From Rhodospirillaceae bacterium (GTDB lineage Bacteria > Pseudomonadota > Alphaproteobacteria > Rhodospirillales > Magnetospirillaceae), in NCBI GenBank assembly GCA_013349735.1, contig DUZC01000077.1, positions 1 through 8,435 on the forward strand: a DNA stretch of 8,435 nucleotides. Direction: 5' to 3'. The notes below the pieces were generated by a model. It did no database searches and was not told where the DNA came from. It saw only the letters and a list, made by a program, of their open reading frames with translations. A program made the position numbers and the translations under genes. Shown in pieces: positions 1-5,504 of this stretch; position 1 is the first letter of the stretch; every line of letters begins with the position of its first letter.

Positions 1-30
1 AGGGGAAGGAAAAGAGGCGGCTAACGGGTG

Positions 31-77
31 ATTCAATAACCCTAAACGGCCCCATTTGCAACGTTCCGTCATTGAAT
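31..77. repeat. Inverted 10-base repeat, possible operator
   Basis: ATTCAATAAC at 31-40 on the plus strand is matched by ATTCAATGAC on the minus strand (77 down to 68), nine of ten bases identical. The arms are about 37-40 bases apart centre to centre, close to a whole number of helical turns. The right arm coincides with the possible -35 region of the promoter at 72-98. This could be a looped operator, but a chance match in an AT-rich leader is possible. Confidence 0.3.
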
Positions 78-98
78 ATTCCTGGCCTGTGCTACACT
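72..98 (+). promoter_or_regulatory. Candidate extended -10 promoter of the 148-651 gene
   Basis: TGCTACACT at 90-98 fits an extended -10 element (TG, one base, then TAnnnT). TTGAAT at 72-77 could be the -35, but the spacer is only 15 bases, so recognition would lean on the extended -10. Transcription would begin near 105, giving a leader of about 43 bases before the ATG at 148. Based on sequence match only. Confidence 0.4.
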
Positions 99-147
99 GC
101 ACCGCGTTAAGGTCACCAATAGCTAGAAAAGCCACGGCCCATCGATC

Positions 148-651
148 ATGGTAAATAGTGCAATATTGACGGCGGCGCTTTCCAATCTCATTAAGTCCTA
201 TGAATTTCTGGAGAAGCTTACCGACGCTTGCGAGAAGTTGCCGATGGGCGAAGATCCGCAACAGGACTTGCAGGCCCTTGCGGCCATCGCACTTCTGACA
301 TCCCAAACGGAAGCGGTGATTTCGACGATCCGTCGCGCCCAAACGGACGGCATTGCCTTTTCTGCCCGCGACAGTCTGTTGAAGGCTCTGGGGGCCGAAA
401 CCGTCCCGTTGGAAACGACGACCGCAGACCAAAAAGTGACCCGTTTGCAGGTCATTGTCGATATGTGCCTGTCGCAGACAAGCTTCCATCGGGAAGCGGC
501 CGCCCAATTGCGGGGCGAAGTCCTGCAGATGCGCGAGCAACTGCGGATGATCAGTGCCGAATTGCAGCAAAGCCAGGCCGCGCTGGCCGATGGCGCGGTA
601 GCGACCGAACAGACAAACAGAAAGACCGCGCGCCGGGCGGCTCTGGGCTAA
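148..651 (+). CDS. Hypothetical helical protein, 167 aa
   Basis: I do not recognise this family. ATG 148 is the first start after an in-frame TAG at 124; no strong Shine-Dalgarno precedes it. The product is soluble, Ala/Gln/Leu-rich and apparently almost all alpha-helical. There is no signal peptide or membrane segment. Residues about 115-150 (many Gln, Glu and Leu) look like a coiled coil, and the last 15 residues are basic and disordered-looking. It has its own candidate promoter and is convergent with the minus-strand receiver-like gene; the TAA and TAG stops share bases, a four-base overlap. The opposite orientation argues against membership of the mamAB operon. The ORF could mark the border of the magnetosome cluster. 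No function is proposed. Confidence 0.7.
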   Translation: MVNSAILTAALSNLIKSYEFLEKLTDACEKLPMGEDPQQDLQALAAIALLTSQTEAVISTIRRAQTDGIAFSARDSLLKALGAETVPLETTTADQKVTRLQVIVDMCLSQTSFHREAAAQLRGEVLQMREQLRMISAELQQSQAALADGAVATEQTNRKTARRAALG

Positions 652-660
652 AGCCCTTTT
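645..660 (+). terminator. Weak intrinsic terminator candidate at the convergent gene ends
   Basis: GGGC (645-648), loop TAAA (649-652), GCCC (653-656), then TTTT (657-660). The stem is only four base pairs, so termination would be weak. The loop carries the TAA stop of the plus-strand gene and bases of the TAG stop of the opposing gene. There is no T-run in the minus direction. Confidence 0.3.
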
Positions 661-1901
661 CGATCCAGTTGGTTCAGGACATTTTCCTGACTGCCGACCG
701 CTGGCGGCAGTTCCGCTGGTTTGACCCGGGTGCGCACCGGCCGCCGCTTTATCGGCGCGGGGCTTTCCTGTTTCGACAATTCCAACAGCACCACCCGTTC
801 ATTTTCCAAATCCCGGATGCGGGCAATGTCATCCCAGGCACCATCCAGCATCTCTTCCAGATCGGTCGGAACATTGCCCCCAGCCGACATCACCTCAAGA
901 ATTTCTTCAACCCCAAACAGACGCGCGGCCAAATATTCTCCCGCCCCCATGACCACTTCTTTACTTTCCAGGCGACGCCCCATATCGGCAACAATGGCTT
1001 CAAGCCGGAACCGGGCAATTTGCGCGGTTACCATGAAAAAGGCCCGTTTGACCGTATCGATCTGACGCACGACTTCGGCATTTGGTCCTTGCCCATCCGG
1101 ACCGCTTTTATTGGCCAGGGCCAACAGATTGATCAGACGATTGGCGGCCTCGACCATCTGCTGGCGCACATGTTTACGGGTCGCCGCATCATCGGTGGAT
1201 TTCAAGGCGGCGTTCAGCCCCTGGATGGTAGCAGCGACCGTCTGCACCCCTGCGACCAAATTGGCCTCGCGCTTGGAAAGGTGATGTTCGCCCCCCCCTT
1301 CGACGACGGGACGCGCCAGGGCCACCTCGCCAATATCGTGAAATGGCTCAGCCGTCTCGACGGGTTTTGCCGGTGGCGGGGTTTGCCGCGGCGGATTGGC
1401 CGCCGCCACCGCCGCGCCAATAGCCCGGCGTTGTGGACCATCATAACTGGGATCGGCCTTATAGCGGCGACAAGGCCCCCGATATTCTGGCTTTTGAATA
1501 AAGGGACGCTCTTCGCGCAAAACCCGATTCACCTGCTGCATCATGCGCCGCGTGGTAACCGGCAAAGTCATCACCGCATTGGCACCGACATTAAGCATGG
1601 TTTTGATGATCTCGGCGCTGACCTGACTGGACAGGCAAATGACGGGTACGCGGGCCGAAGCCGTCGGCAAATCCTGGCGAATGGACCGCACCAGCGGGAT
1701 CGCACTTTCCGCATTGGGGTCCCCACTGACCACCAGGTCAACCGGCGCTTCGCGCAGCCGGTCCAAGGCTTCACCCGGATCGGCAAGCGGCCAGACATGT
1801 TGGGCGCCAACATGGCTCAGGGTCGTGGCAATAAGCTCGCGCAGGCCGGAATCAGCGGCGACGATAAGGGCGCTTTTGCCGGTCAGTGCCGAAGTTGCCA
1901 A
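648..1901 (-). CDS. Degenerate receiver-domain protein with helical C-terminal domain, 417 aa
   Basis: Residues 10-130 read as a CheY-like receiver fold (ALIV strand, VDLVV strand, VPVICLS strand, GANAVMTLP near the end). The phosphorylation machinery looks eroded: one acidic residue (D17) remains in the first acidic site, the expected phospho-Asp position reads G60 with D61 next to it, and the conserved Lys is Leu (L113 in T-L-P). Residues 140-160 carry two RGPxRR / DGPxRR-type motifs that I associate with alphaproteobacterial receiver proteins. A Pro/Ala-rich linker (about 163-205) leads to an unrecognised helical domain (about 205-376) and a basic tail. Start is TTG 1901: an in-frame TAA lies four codons upstream and AAGGG sits six bases before it. 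It follows the hemerythrin gene by 24 bases, so co-transcription is likely. No DNA-binding or enzymatic output domain is evident. Output unknown. Confidence 0.82.
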   Translation of the reverse strand: MATSALTGKSALIVAADSGLRELIATTLSHVGAQHVWPLADPGEALDRLREAPVDLVVSGDPNAESAIPLVRSIRQDLPTASARVPVICLSSQVSAEIIKTMLNVGANAVMTLPVTTRRMMQQVNRVLREERPFIQKPEYRGPCRRYKADPSYDGPQRRAIGAAVAAANPPRQTPPPAKPVETAEPFHDIGEVALARPVVEGGGEHHLSKREANLVAGVQTVAATIQGLNAALKSTDDAATRKHVRQQMVEAANRLINLLALANKSGPDGQGPNAEVVRQIDTVKRAFFMVTAQIARFRLEAIVADMGRRLESKEVVMGAGEYLAARLFGVEEILEVMSAGGNVPTDLEEMLDGAWDDIARIRDLENERVVLLELSKQESPAPIKRRPVRTRVKPAELPPAVGSQENVLNQLDRKGL

Positions 1902-1907
1902 GGCGTG

Positions 1908-1912
1908 CCCTT
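1908..1912 (-). promoter_or_regulatory. Ribosome binding site supporting a TTG start
   Basis: AAGGG on the minus strand lies six bases before TTG 1901. With an in-frame TAA just upstream and no nearby ATG or GTG before the receiver domain, this fixes the rare TTG start of the receiver-like gene. Confidence 0.65.
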
Positions 1913-1925
1913 TTTAGCAAAGGTC

Positions 1926-2366
1926 TCAGGATTGTTCCGCTTCCAGAGCTAACAAGCCCAAGGGCCGGTTGTCCACTGTAATGCGACTGACCCAATGGGC
2001 GTAAAGCTTGTCTTCGTCAATTATATGCTGACGCAGCCATTTTGCCACCAGATCCGGCAGTTCGTCCGCCACCGCATCATTGCCCTGCTGATAGACTTCA
2101 CTCACCGCCTTAATACGCGCCCGAAACCAGGAATGGCGGAGACGATGGCGGGCCAGATGCGGATAATTTGCCGCTTTCATAGCCTTTTCCTCGCGCAGGA
2201 AATGGCCGTCGACATATTCCTCGAGCAACATGATCACGCTAAGAACAATCATGCGGTCTTCGCGCGAACCTCGCAGAAGACTGACCGAACTCAGAAATGC
2301 CTTATGGTCATTGTCCAAAATGTCATTGCCAACCGACATTTCGTCAGACCAAAGAAGAACGTCCAT
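1926..2366 (-). CDS. Bacteriohemerythrin, single-domain O2-binding di-iron protein, 146 aa
   Basis: Hemerythrins reversibly bind O2 at a non-haem di-iron centre and serve as O2 carriers, stores or sensors in the cytoplasm. All seven ligands expected of the family are visible: H21 (in D-N-D-H-K), H55 and E59 (H-F-x-x-E-E), H74 and H78 after Y68-P69, and H114 with D119 (H-x4-D). The N-terminal W6 and V12-G13 also fit the family pattern. Length is normal for a stand-alone domain, with a short extra C-terminal tail from about residue 129. There is no signal peptide or methyl-accepting domain. ATG 2366 is needed to include W6, yet no Shine-Dalgarno precedes it; a promoter whose -10 ends six bases before the ATG suggests a leaderless mRNA. 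It follows mamT by 53 bases in the position where mamU sits in Magnetospirillum, and precedes the receiver-like gene by 24. The link to magnetosome function is inferred from position. Confidence 0.9.
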   Translation of the reverse strand: MDVLLWSDEMSVGNDILDNDHKAFLSSVSLLRGSREDRMIVLSVIMLLEEYVDGHFLREEKAMKAANYPHLARHRLRHSWFRARIKAVSEVYQQGNDAVADELPDLVAKWLRQHIIDEDKLYAHWVSRITVDNRPLGLLALEAEQS

Positions 2367-2372
2367 GACTGT

Positions 2373-2401
2373 ATTATGTCAGGATGTAATAGGGCTCGCA
2401 A
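2373..2401 (-). promoter_or_regulatory. Candidate sigma70-type promoter of the hemerythrin gene
   Basis: On the minus strand TTGCGA (2401-2396) and CATAAT (2378-2373) are separated by exactly 17 bases, matching the consensus at four and five of six positions. The start point would fall at about 2367-2366, on or next to the ATG at 2366, implying a leaderless or nearly leaderless transcript. The region is distinctly more AT-rich than its surroundings. Confidence 0.45.
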
Positions 2402-2403
2402 TT

Positions 2404-2442
2404 TAAACAAAGAAACCGGCTAAAGCTTCCACCGCAGGCCGG
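2404..2442 (-). terminator. Weak terminator candidate after mamT
   Basis: In the mRNA sense CCGGC (2442-2438) can pair with GCCGG (2420-2416) across a 17-base loop, followed by a T-rich run TTTCTTTGTTT (2415-2405). The five-pair stem and large loop are poor. A competing pairing AAAGC/GCTTT exists. It may reduce read-through from the mamAB operon into the hemerythrin gene. Confidence 0.25.
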
Positions 2443-2944
2443 AGGCTTTGTCCAAGGGAGCCTTGACCAGAATATCATGGCATTTTATGCAGCGCCCCGC
2501 CGGAGGATGCGGCTGGCGCGAGGTGGGCAGGATGGGCGGGCCCAGTTTGCGAACCCGCGAAAGATTTTCCAGCATCGCTCCAACCGGCGTTTTGTATTGT
2601 GACCCGGCCGGGGCGCCACCAACCATCAGATGACAATGCACACAATCACCGACGAAGGGATGCGGCATTCCGCTGCCCGGTGCGACCGGGGGGATATGCC
2701 GGATGGTCATCACCTTATAGGCCGGCGGCGGTGCGAGGGCTTTCTCGATGGGGGAAACCAGGGACGGTTCGGCGGGCAAAGGCAGCCGCCCCAGAAAAAG
2801 GCCCTCGGCCCGACGCAAGGAGGTAACGCCACCAAAACTTCCGGCAGGATCCGGTATTTTATCATGAAAAAGCCCGGCGCCGACCACCAGCACCAAAGCG
2901 ATGGTGCCAAGAATCGAGCCAAGCCTGCGGCGCCGCGGGGTCAC
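2420..2944 (-). CDS. mamT: MamT, magnetochrome c-type cytochrome, 174 aa
   Basis: MamT is a membrane-anchored magnetosome protein with two magnetochrome domains, thought to take part in electron transfer that sets the Fe(II)/Fe(III) balance for magnetite and in crystal maturation. Visible here: a basic start (R-R-R-R), a hydrophobic anchor at about 9-25, and two haem c motifs, C-V-H-C-H at 101-105 and C-I-K-C-H at 152-156. Each follows a magnetochrome-style Pro-His segment. The C-terminus should face the magnetosome lumen or periplasm. I start it at GTG 2944: AGGGAG lies seven bases upstream, it falls 16 bases after mamS, and it gives the length I recall for the Magnetospirillum protein. A longer frame reaches ATG 3025 but would overlap mamS by 65 bases and put a Cys/Pro-rich stretch before the anchor. 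Last mam gene of the run. Confidence 0.93.
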   Translation of the reverse strand: MTPRRRRLGSILGTIALVLVVGAGLFHDKIPDPAGSFGGVTSLRRAEGLFLGRLPLPAEPSLVSPIEKALAPPPAYKVMTIRHIPPVAPGSGMPHPFVGDCVHCHLMVGGAPAGSQYKTPVGAMLENLSRVRKLGPPILPTSRQPHPPAGRCIKCHDILVKAPLDKASGLRWKL

Positions 2945-2951
2945 CAGCGTT

Positions 2952-2957
2952 CTCCCT
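2952..2957 (-). promoter_or_regulatory. Ribosome binding site deciding the mamT start
   Basis: AGGGAG on the minus strand lies seven bases before GTG 2944 and just after the mamS stop codon region. It favours the GTG start over the longer frame from ATG 3025. Confidence 0.65.
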
Positions 2958-2960
2958 GGA

Positions 2961-3500
2961 TCACTGGACGGGATTGAGCCACAGGGCCAATCCTTCGTCA
3001 TCCCGCAGACGGCAGGTCTGACCACCGACGATGATCATCTTCGCATAAAGTTCGGCATTGGTTTTGGTCATATCAAACTGAAAGCCGGTCCCGCTGACCC
3101 GCGCCCCCTCGGCGATGCTGCAACCGATGCGCGCCAAATAGCTTTGCGGCGCCACCGAAATCTCGCGCAACATACCGGTGCCGTCATCAATCCAGATATG
3201 GACCTGGCCCCAGCCCACATTGCTGCCGATACTGGCGACCTGGGTCACCCGGCCAACAAATTGAATAGGGGTGGTCGGCGTAAAGGGCGTCAGGCCCGGC
3301 AAAACGACATTGACCATGCCGGCTTGCGTGTCGGCCGCCGCGGTCATCGCCCCATTGGAGTCGATGCGGTCGGGCAGCATGGCGACCACCAAAACCACCA
3401 GTAATAGCCCGCCACCAATTGCCAGAATGGCCTGACCACTGAATTTTTCGCTGACCAAGCGGCGTAACCGCCACCACAGCATGCCTAAGCCATCCCCCAT
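2961..3500 (-). CDS. mamS: MamS, magnetosome membrane protein, 179 aa
   Basis: MamS is a mamAB-operon protein needed for normal magnetite crystal size and shape in Magnetospirillum; its biochemical role is unknown. The sequence shows one N-terminal membrane anchor (about 23-42), a low-complexity stretch, then a beta-rich domain at about 75-165. The segment Y-L-x-R-I-G-x-S-I-x-E-G-x-x-V-S-G-T-G is reminiscent of small OB-like folds, which I offer only as a resemblance. Two cysteines, C127 and C163, could form a disulfide if the domain is lumenal. Assignment rests on position between mamB and mamT, length and layout. Starts possible: GTG 3512, ATG 3500, ATG 3482. I chose ATG 3500 because GGGG lies six bases upstream and the length fits the family. 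mamB ends 30 bases before it. Confidence 0.88.
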   Translation of the reverse strand: MGDGLGMLWWRLRRLVSEKFSGQAILAIGGGLLLVVLVVAMLPDRIDSNGAMTAAADTQAGMVNVVLPGLTPFTPTTPIQFVGRVTQVASIGSNVGWGQVHIWIDDGTGMLREISVAPQSYLARIGCSIAEGARVSGTGFQFDMTKTNAELYAKMIIVGGQTCRLRDDEGLALWLNPVQ

Positions 3501-3530
3501 GCTTAACCCCACAAAATCGGCTAAAGGGAT

Positions 3531-4427
3531 TTACGCCCTGGCCGGCACCGCCACCACAGGAGCCGGACTGACAAACAGCCGGATGTCCCGGGCATGCGGA
3601 ATTTCTTCAAGAATCCGCGCCCGCACTGCTTCCGCCACGATATTGCCGTCTTTGACCTTCAGCGCCGGATCGACCCGAAGACCGATATCAAACTGTAATT
3701 CCTCGCCGATATGGCGGCCGCGCAGAAAATAGACACTGTGAATATTGGGTGACTCGGTACTGATACGCCAAACCGTCTGCAACAACTCAACATCGACCGA
3801 ACTGTCCATCAGACCCTTAACCGCCTCTTGGATCAGTTCCAACCCGATCTTGCCAACCAACAGGGAGACGCCGATAGCAGCCAGGGAATCCGCGATGGGA
3901 AAGCCTAAAACCGAGGCCACCACGCCGACAAGCACGGCCACCGACGACATCGCATCCGAGCGATTATCCCAGGCATTGGCGATAATCGCCGGACTGTTAT
4001 TTTCCGTGCCGACACAAACCTGATAGCGATACATCAGTTCATTGGTGAAGACGGTTACCGCCGCCCCGACAGCCGCAATCAGACTGGGCGCCTTGAGATT
4101 GCCGGACAGGATCTTATGCACCGATTCATACATCAGAAACATGGCGCCAAGCAGCAGGATCAAGCCGACGATCGCCGAAGAAATATATTGAATATTGCCA
4201 TATCCATAGGGATAGCGGTCGTCAGCCGGCTTGTCCGACATTTTGACGCTGACCATGGTGACCGCACTGGCCACCACATCGGCCCCCGAATGCAAGGAAT
4301 CCGCCAGCAACCCGGCACTGCCGCTAAGCAGGCCCAGGATGCCCTTGAAGGCGGTCTGGCAAATATTGACGTAAAACGCCCACCAGACCACTTCTTCCCG
4401 GCAATCTCGACAATGAGGATATTTCAT
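3531..4427 (-). CDS. mamB: MamB, cation diffusion facilitator and magnetosome vesicle initiator, 298 aa
   Basis: MamB is a CDF-family transporter of the magnetosome membrane. It is essential for vesicle formation, forms a complex with MamM, and is thought to import Fe(II) by metal/proton exchange. The sequence shows a short N-terminus with C-x-x-C (C6, C9), six expected membrane helices over about 12-205, and the CDF transport site: D43/H46/D50 in the A-D-S-L-H-S-G-A-D segment and D154/D158 in N-A-W-D-N-R-S-D. A cytoplasmic ferredoxin-like C-terminal domain follows (about 210-290). The very conserved D-R-Y-P-Y-G-Y-G and F-L-R-G-R-H stretches match MamB as I know it from Magnetospirillum. The C-terminus ends in a short Ala/Pro/Val tail, the kind bound by MamE PDZ domains in the family. 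Its ATG overlaps the mamR TGA by four bases, indicating translational coupling. Full length and apparently intact. Confidence 0.97.
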   Translation of the reverse strand: MKYPHCRDCREEVVWWAFYVNICQTAFKGILGLLSGSAGLLADSLHSGADVVASAVTMVSVKMSDKPADDRYPYGYGNIQYISSAIVGLILLLGAMFLMYESVHKILSGNLKAPSLIAAVGAAVTVFTNELMYRYQVCVGTENNSPAIIANAWDNRSDAMSSVAVLVGVVASVLGFPIADSLAAIGVSLLVGKIGLELIQEAVKGLMDSSVDVELLQTVWRISTESPNIHSVYFLRGRHIGEELQFDIGLRVDPALKVKDGNIVAEAVRARILEEIPHARDIRLFVSPAPVVAVPARA

Positions 4428-4678
4428 TTGCTCATATATTCCAAAATGCTGGTCCCGAGAATGCGATAGTTCCCTTCTGTCTTTTTGGCCGCAATCTTAC
4501 CATCCTTAATCAAGGACAGGACTTCAAGCCGCTCCAACCCCATCAGCTTTGCCGCCTCAGGTGTGCCATAGATCCGGTTCGGTTGGATCTCTTCGGACAT
4601 CAGCCGGTCCATCAAGGCCGCGGCCCCCTGCGCGAACCAGACCAGGGCACTGCCCCGTAAAACCGCTTCCCAGATCAT
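4424..4678 (-). CDS. mamR: MamR, small magnetosome protein with excisionase-like helix-turn-helix, 84 aa
   Basis: MamR affects magnetite crystal number and size in Magnetospirillum; how is not known. The N-terminal 26 residues form a hydrophobic or amphipathic helix (W3, W14, F15). Residues about 37-82 resemble the MerR/excisionase helix-turn-helix: Y-G-T-P-E-A-A-K-L-M-G, a helix, I-K-D-G-K-I-A-A-K-K, then Y-R-I at 71-73, which in that family precedes the last helix. DNA binding has not, to my knowledge, been shown, and the domain may serve protein contacts instead. The gene overlaps mamQ upstream and mamB downstream by four bases each (ATGA), so the three are probably translated in a coupled way. 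GGGGAG and AGGA precede the ATG. Confidence 0.92.
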   Translation of the reverse strand: MIWEAVLRGSALVWFAQGAAALMDRLMSEEIQPNRIYGTPEAAKLMGLERLEVLSLIKDGKIAAKKTEGNYRILGTSILEYMSK

Positions 4679-5466
4679 TTCCTGGACTCCCCGCTGACAT
4701 GGGCCAGAGGCAATAGCTGTTGGAACAATTCCGGCGTAATCACCGGCGTGTCGCCTTCGGGCTTTTCATGGAAATAGTCAAACCGCTTGAAACCTGTAAT
4801 CACCGCCAGATAATCCCACGGCCATTTGGTGATCTCGGCATTGTAAAGAGCCGCCGAATTGTTATAGCCCTCGCGGCGCTCGGCAATACGGTCTTCCATA
4901 TCCACCAGCGACGTCATCATATGTTTGTAAGTATCCACCGACTGAATATTCGGATATTGCTCGACCACCGCCATCAAGCGACCCAAAGCAGCCCCAAAAC
5001 CACCATCAATGGCCACTGGATGCCCGGGCCCGCTCTGTTTCAACAATTGATCCATCAGACCGGTGATCTGATTGCCGGTGCCGGCATCAATCCCTTCGGC
5101 GCGCTTATCCGCCGCATGGGCGAAAACCGAATGTTCCAAGGCGGCATGGTTCAGGGTCAGCTTTACCAGATTGCCAAACAGATTATCGCGACGTTGGATC
5201 GCGACTTCGTAATTGGCCCGTTTGGACAAGGAGTCTTCATACATGGCAACGAAGATATTATAGCGCATCAAAACGGTCGCGACGAAGGCGATCAAAGACA
5301 GCACCGACACCACCAGCATGGCGTTCAAGGTGCCGCGCCCCAATTTACTGGGCTGGCCCTCCACCACATAAAGCTGCGCCAGAAGCTCGTCCGACTGCTT
5401 TACCCGCTGCAGCGAATCGAACGACGCCGATTCGGCCGTCTGAGTTCGTGCGTCACTTGCCGCCAT
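4675..5466 (-). CDS. mamQ: MamQ, LemA-family magnetosome membrane protein, 263 aa
   Basis: MamQ is essential for magnetosome membrane invagination in Magnetospirillum and belongs to the LemA family. The sequence shows a cytoplasmic N-terminal tail of about 45 residues, one membrane helix (about 47-67), then a long helical domain. LemA hallmarks are Y-E-x-x-I-x-R-R-D-x-L-x-x-N-L-V at 86-101, Y-P at 171-172, and M-E-D-R-I-A-E-R-R-E-G-Y-N-x-x-A-x-x-Y-N around 190-209. A C-terminal extension of about 45 residues ends beyond the LemA core. ATG 5466 is supported by AGGTGA six bases upstream. It lies 38 bases after mamA and overlaps mamR by four bases. No defects seen. Confidence 0.95.
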   Translation of the reverse strand: MAASDARTQTAESASFDSLQRVKQSDELLAQLYVVEGQPSKLGRGTLNAMLVVSVLSLIAFVATVLMRYNIFVAMYEDSLSKRANYEVAIQRRDNLFGNLVKLTLNHAALEHSVFAHAADKRAEGIDAGTGNQITGLMDQLLKQSGPGHPVAIDGGFGAALGRLMAVVEQYPNIQSVDTYKHMMTSLVDMEDRIAERREGYNNSAALYNAEITKWPWDYLAVITGFKRFDYFHEKPEGDTPVITPELFQQLLPLAHVSGESRK

Positions 5467-5504
5467 GCTCGTTCACCTGCCTAAACAATCCGCCTTGCCC
5501 ACAC

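Larger units (their letters stand above)
1..147. other. Non-coding region upstream of the plus-strand gene
   Basis: I see no convincing coding sequence here. The stretch holds an inverted repeat and a candidate extended -10 promoter, both listed separately, and the 5' leader of the gene starting at 148. Any gene to the left lies outside the window. Confidence 0.6.

Noticed and set aside
228..1952. Long plus-strand open frame of 574 codons
   Set aside because: It runs antisense to the receiver-like gene and overlaps the 148-651 gene in another frame. Its translation is rich in Arg, His, Gly and Pro with no domain pattern, whereas the minus strand gives a receiver fold with a good ribosome binding site. 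It is a GC-rich shadow.
2945..3025. Longer MamT starting at ATG 3025
   Set aside because: It would overlap mamS by 65 bases and add 27 residues unlike the family; GTG 2944 has a well-spaced ribosome binding site and gives the expected length.
3613..4364. Plus-strand open frames antisense to mamB as overlapping genes
   Set aside because: Short, no recognisable domains and no supporting ribosome binding sites; they follow from the codon bias of mamB.
4720..5484. Plus-strand open frame of 254 codons
   Set aside because: Antisense to mamQ, His/Arg/Gln-rich without any motif; mamQ is clearly the real gene.
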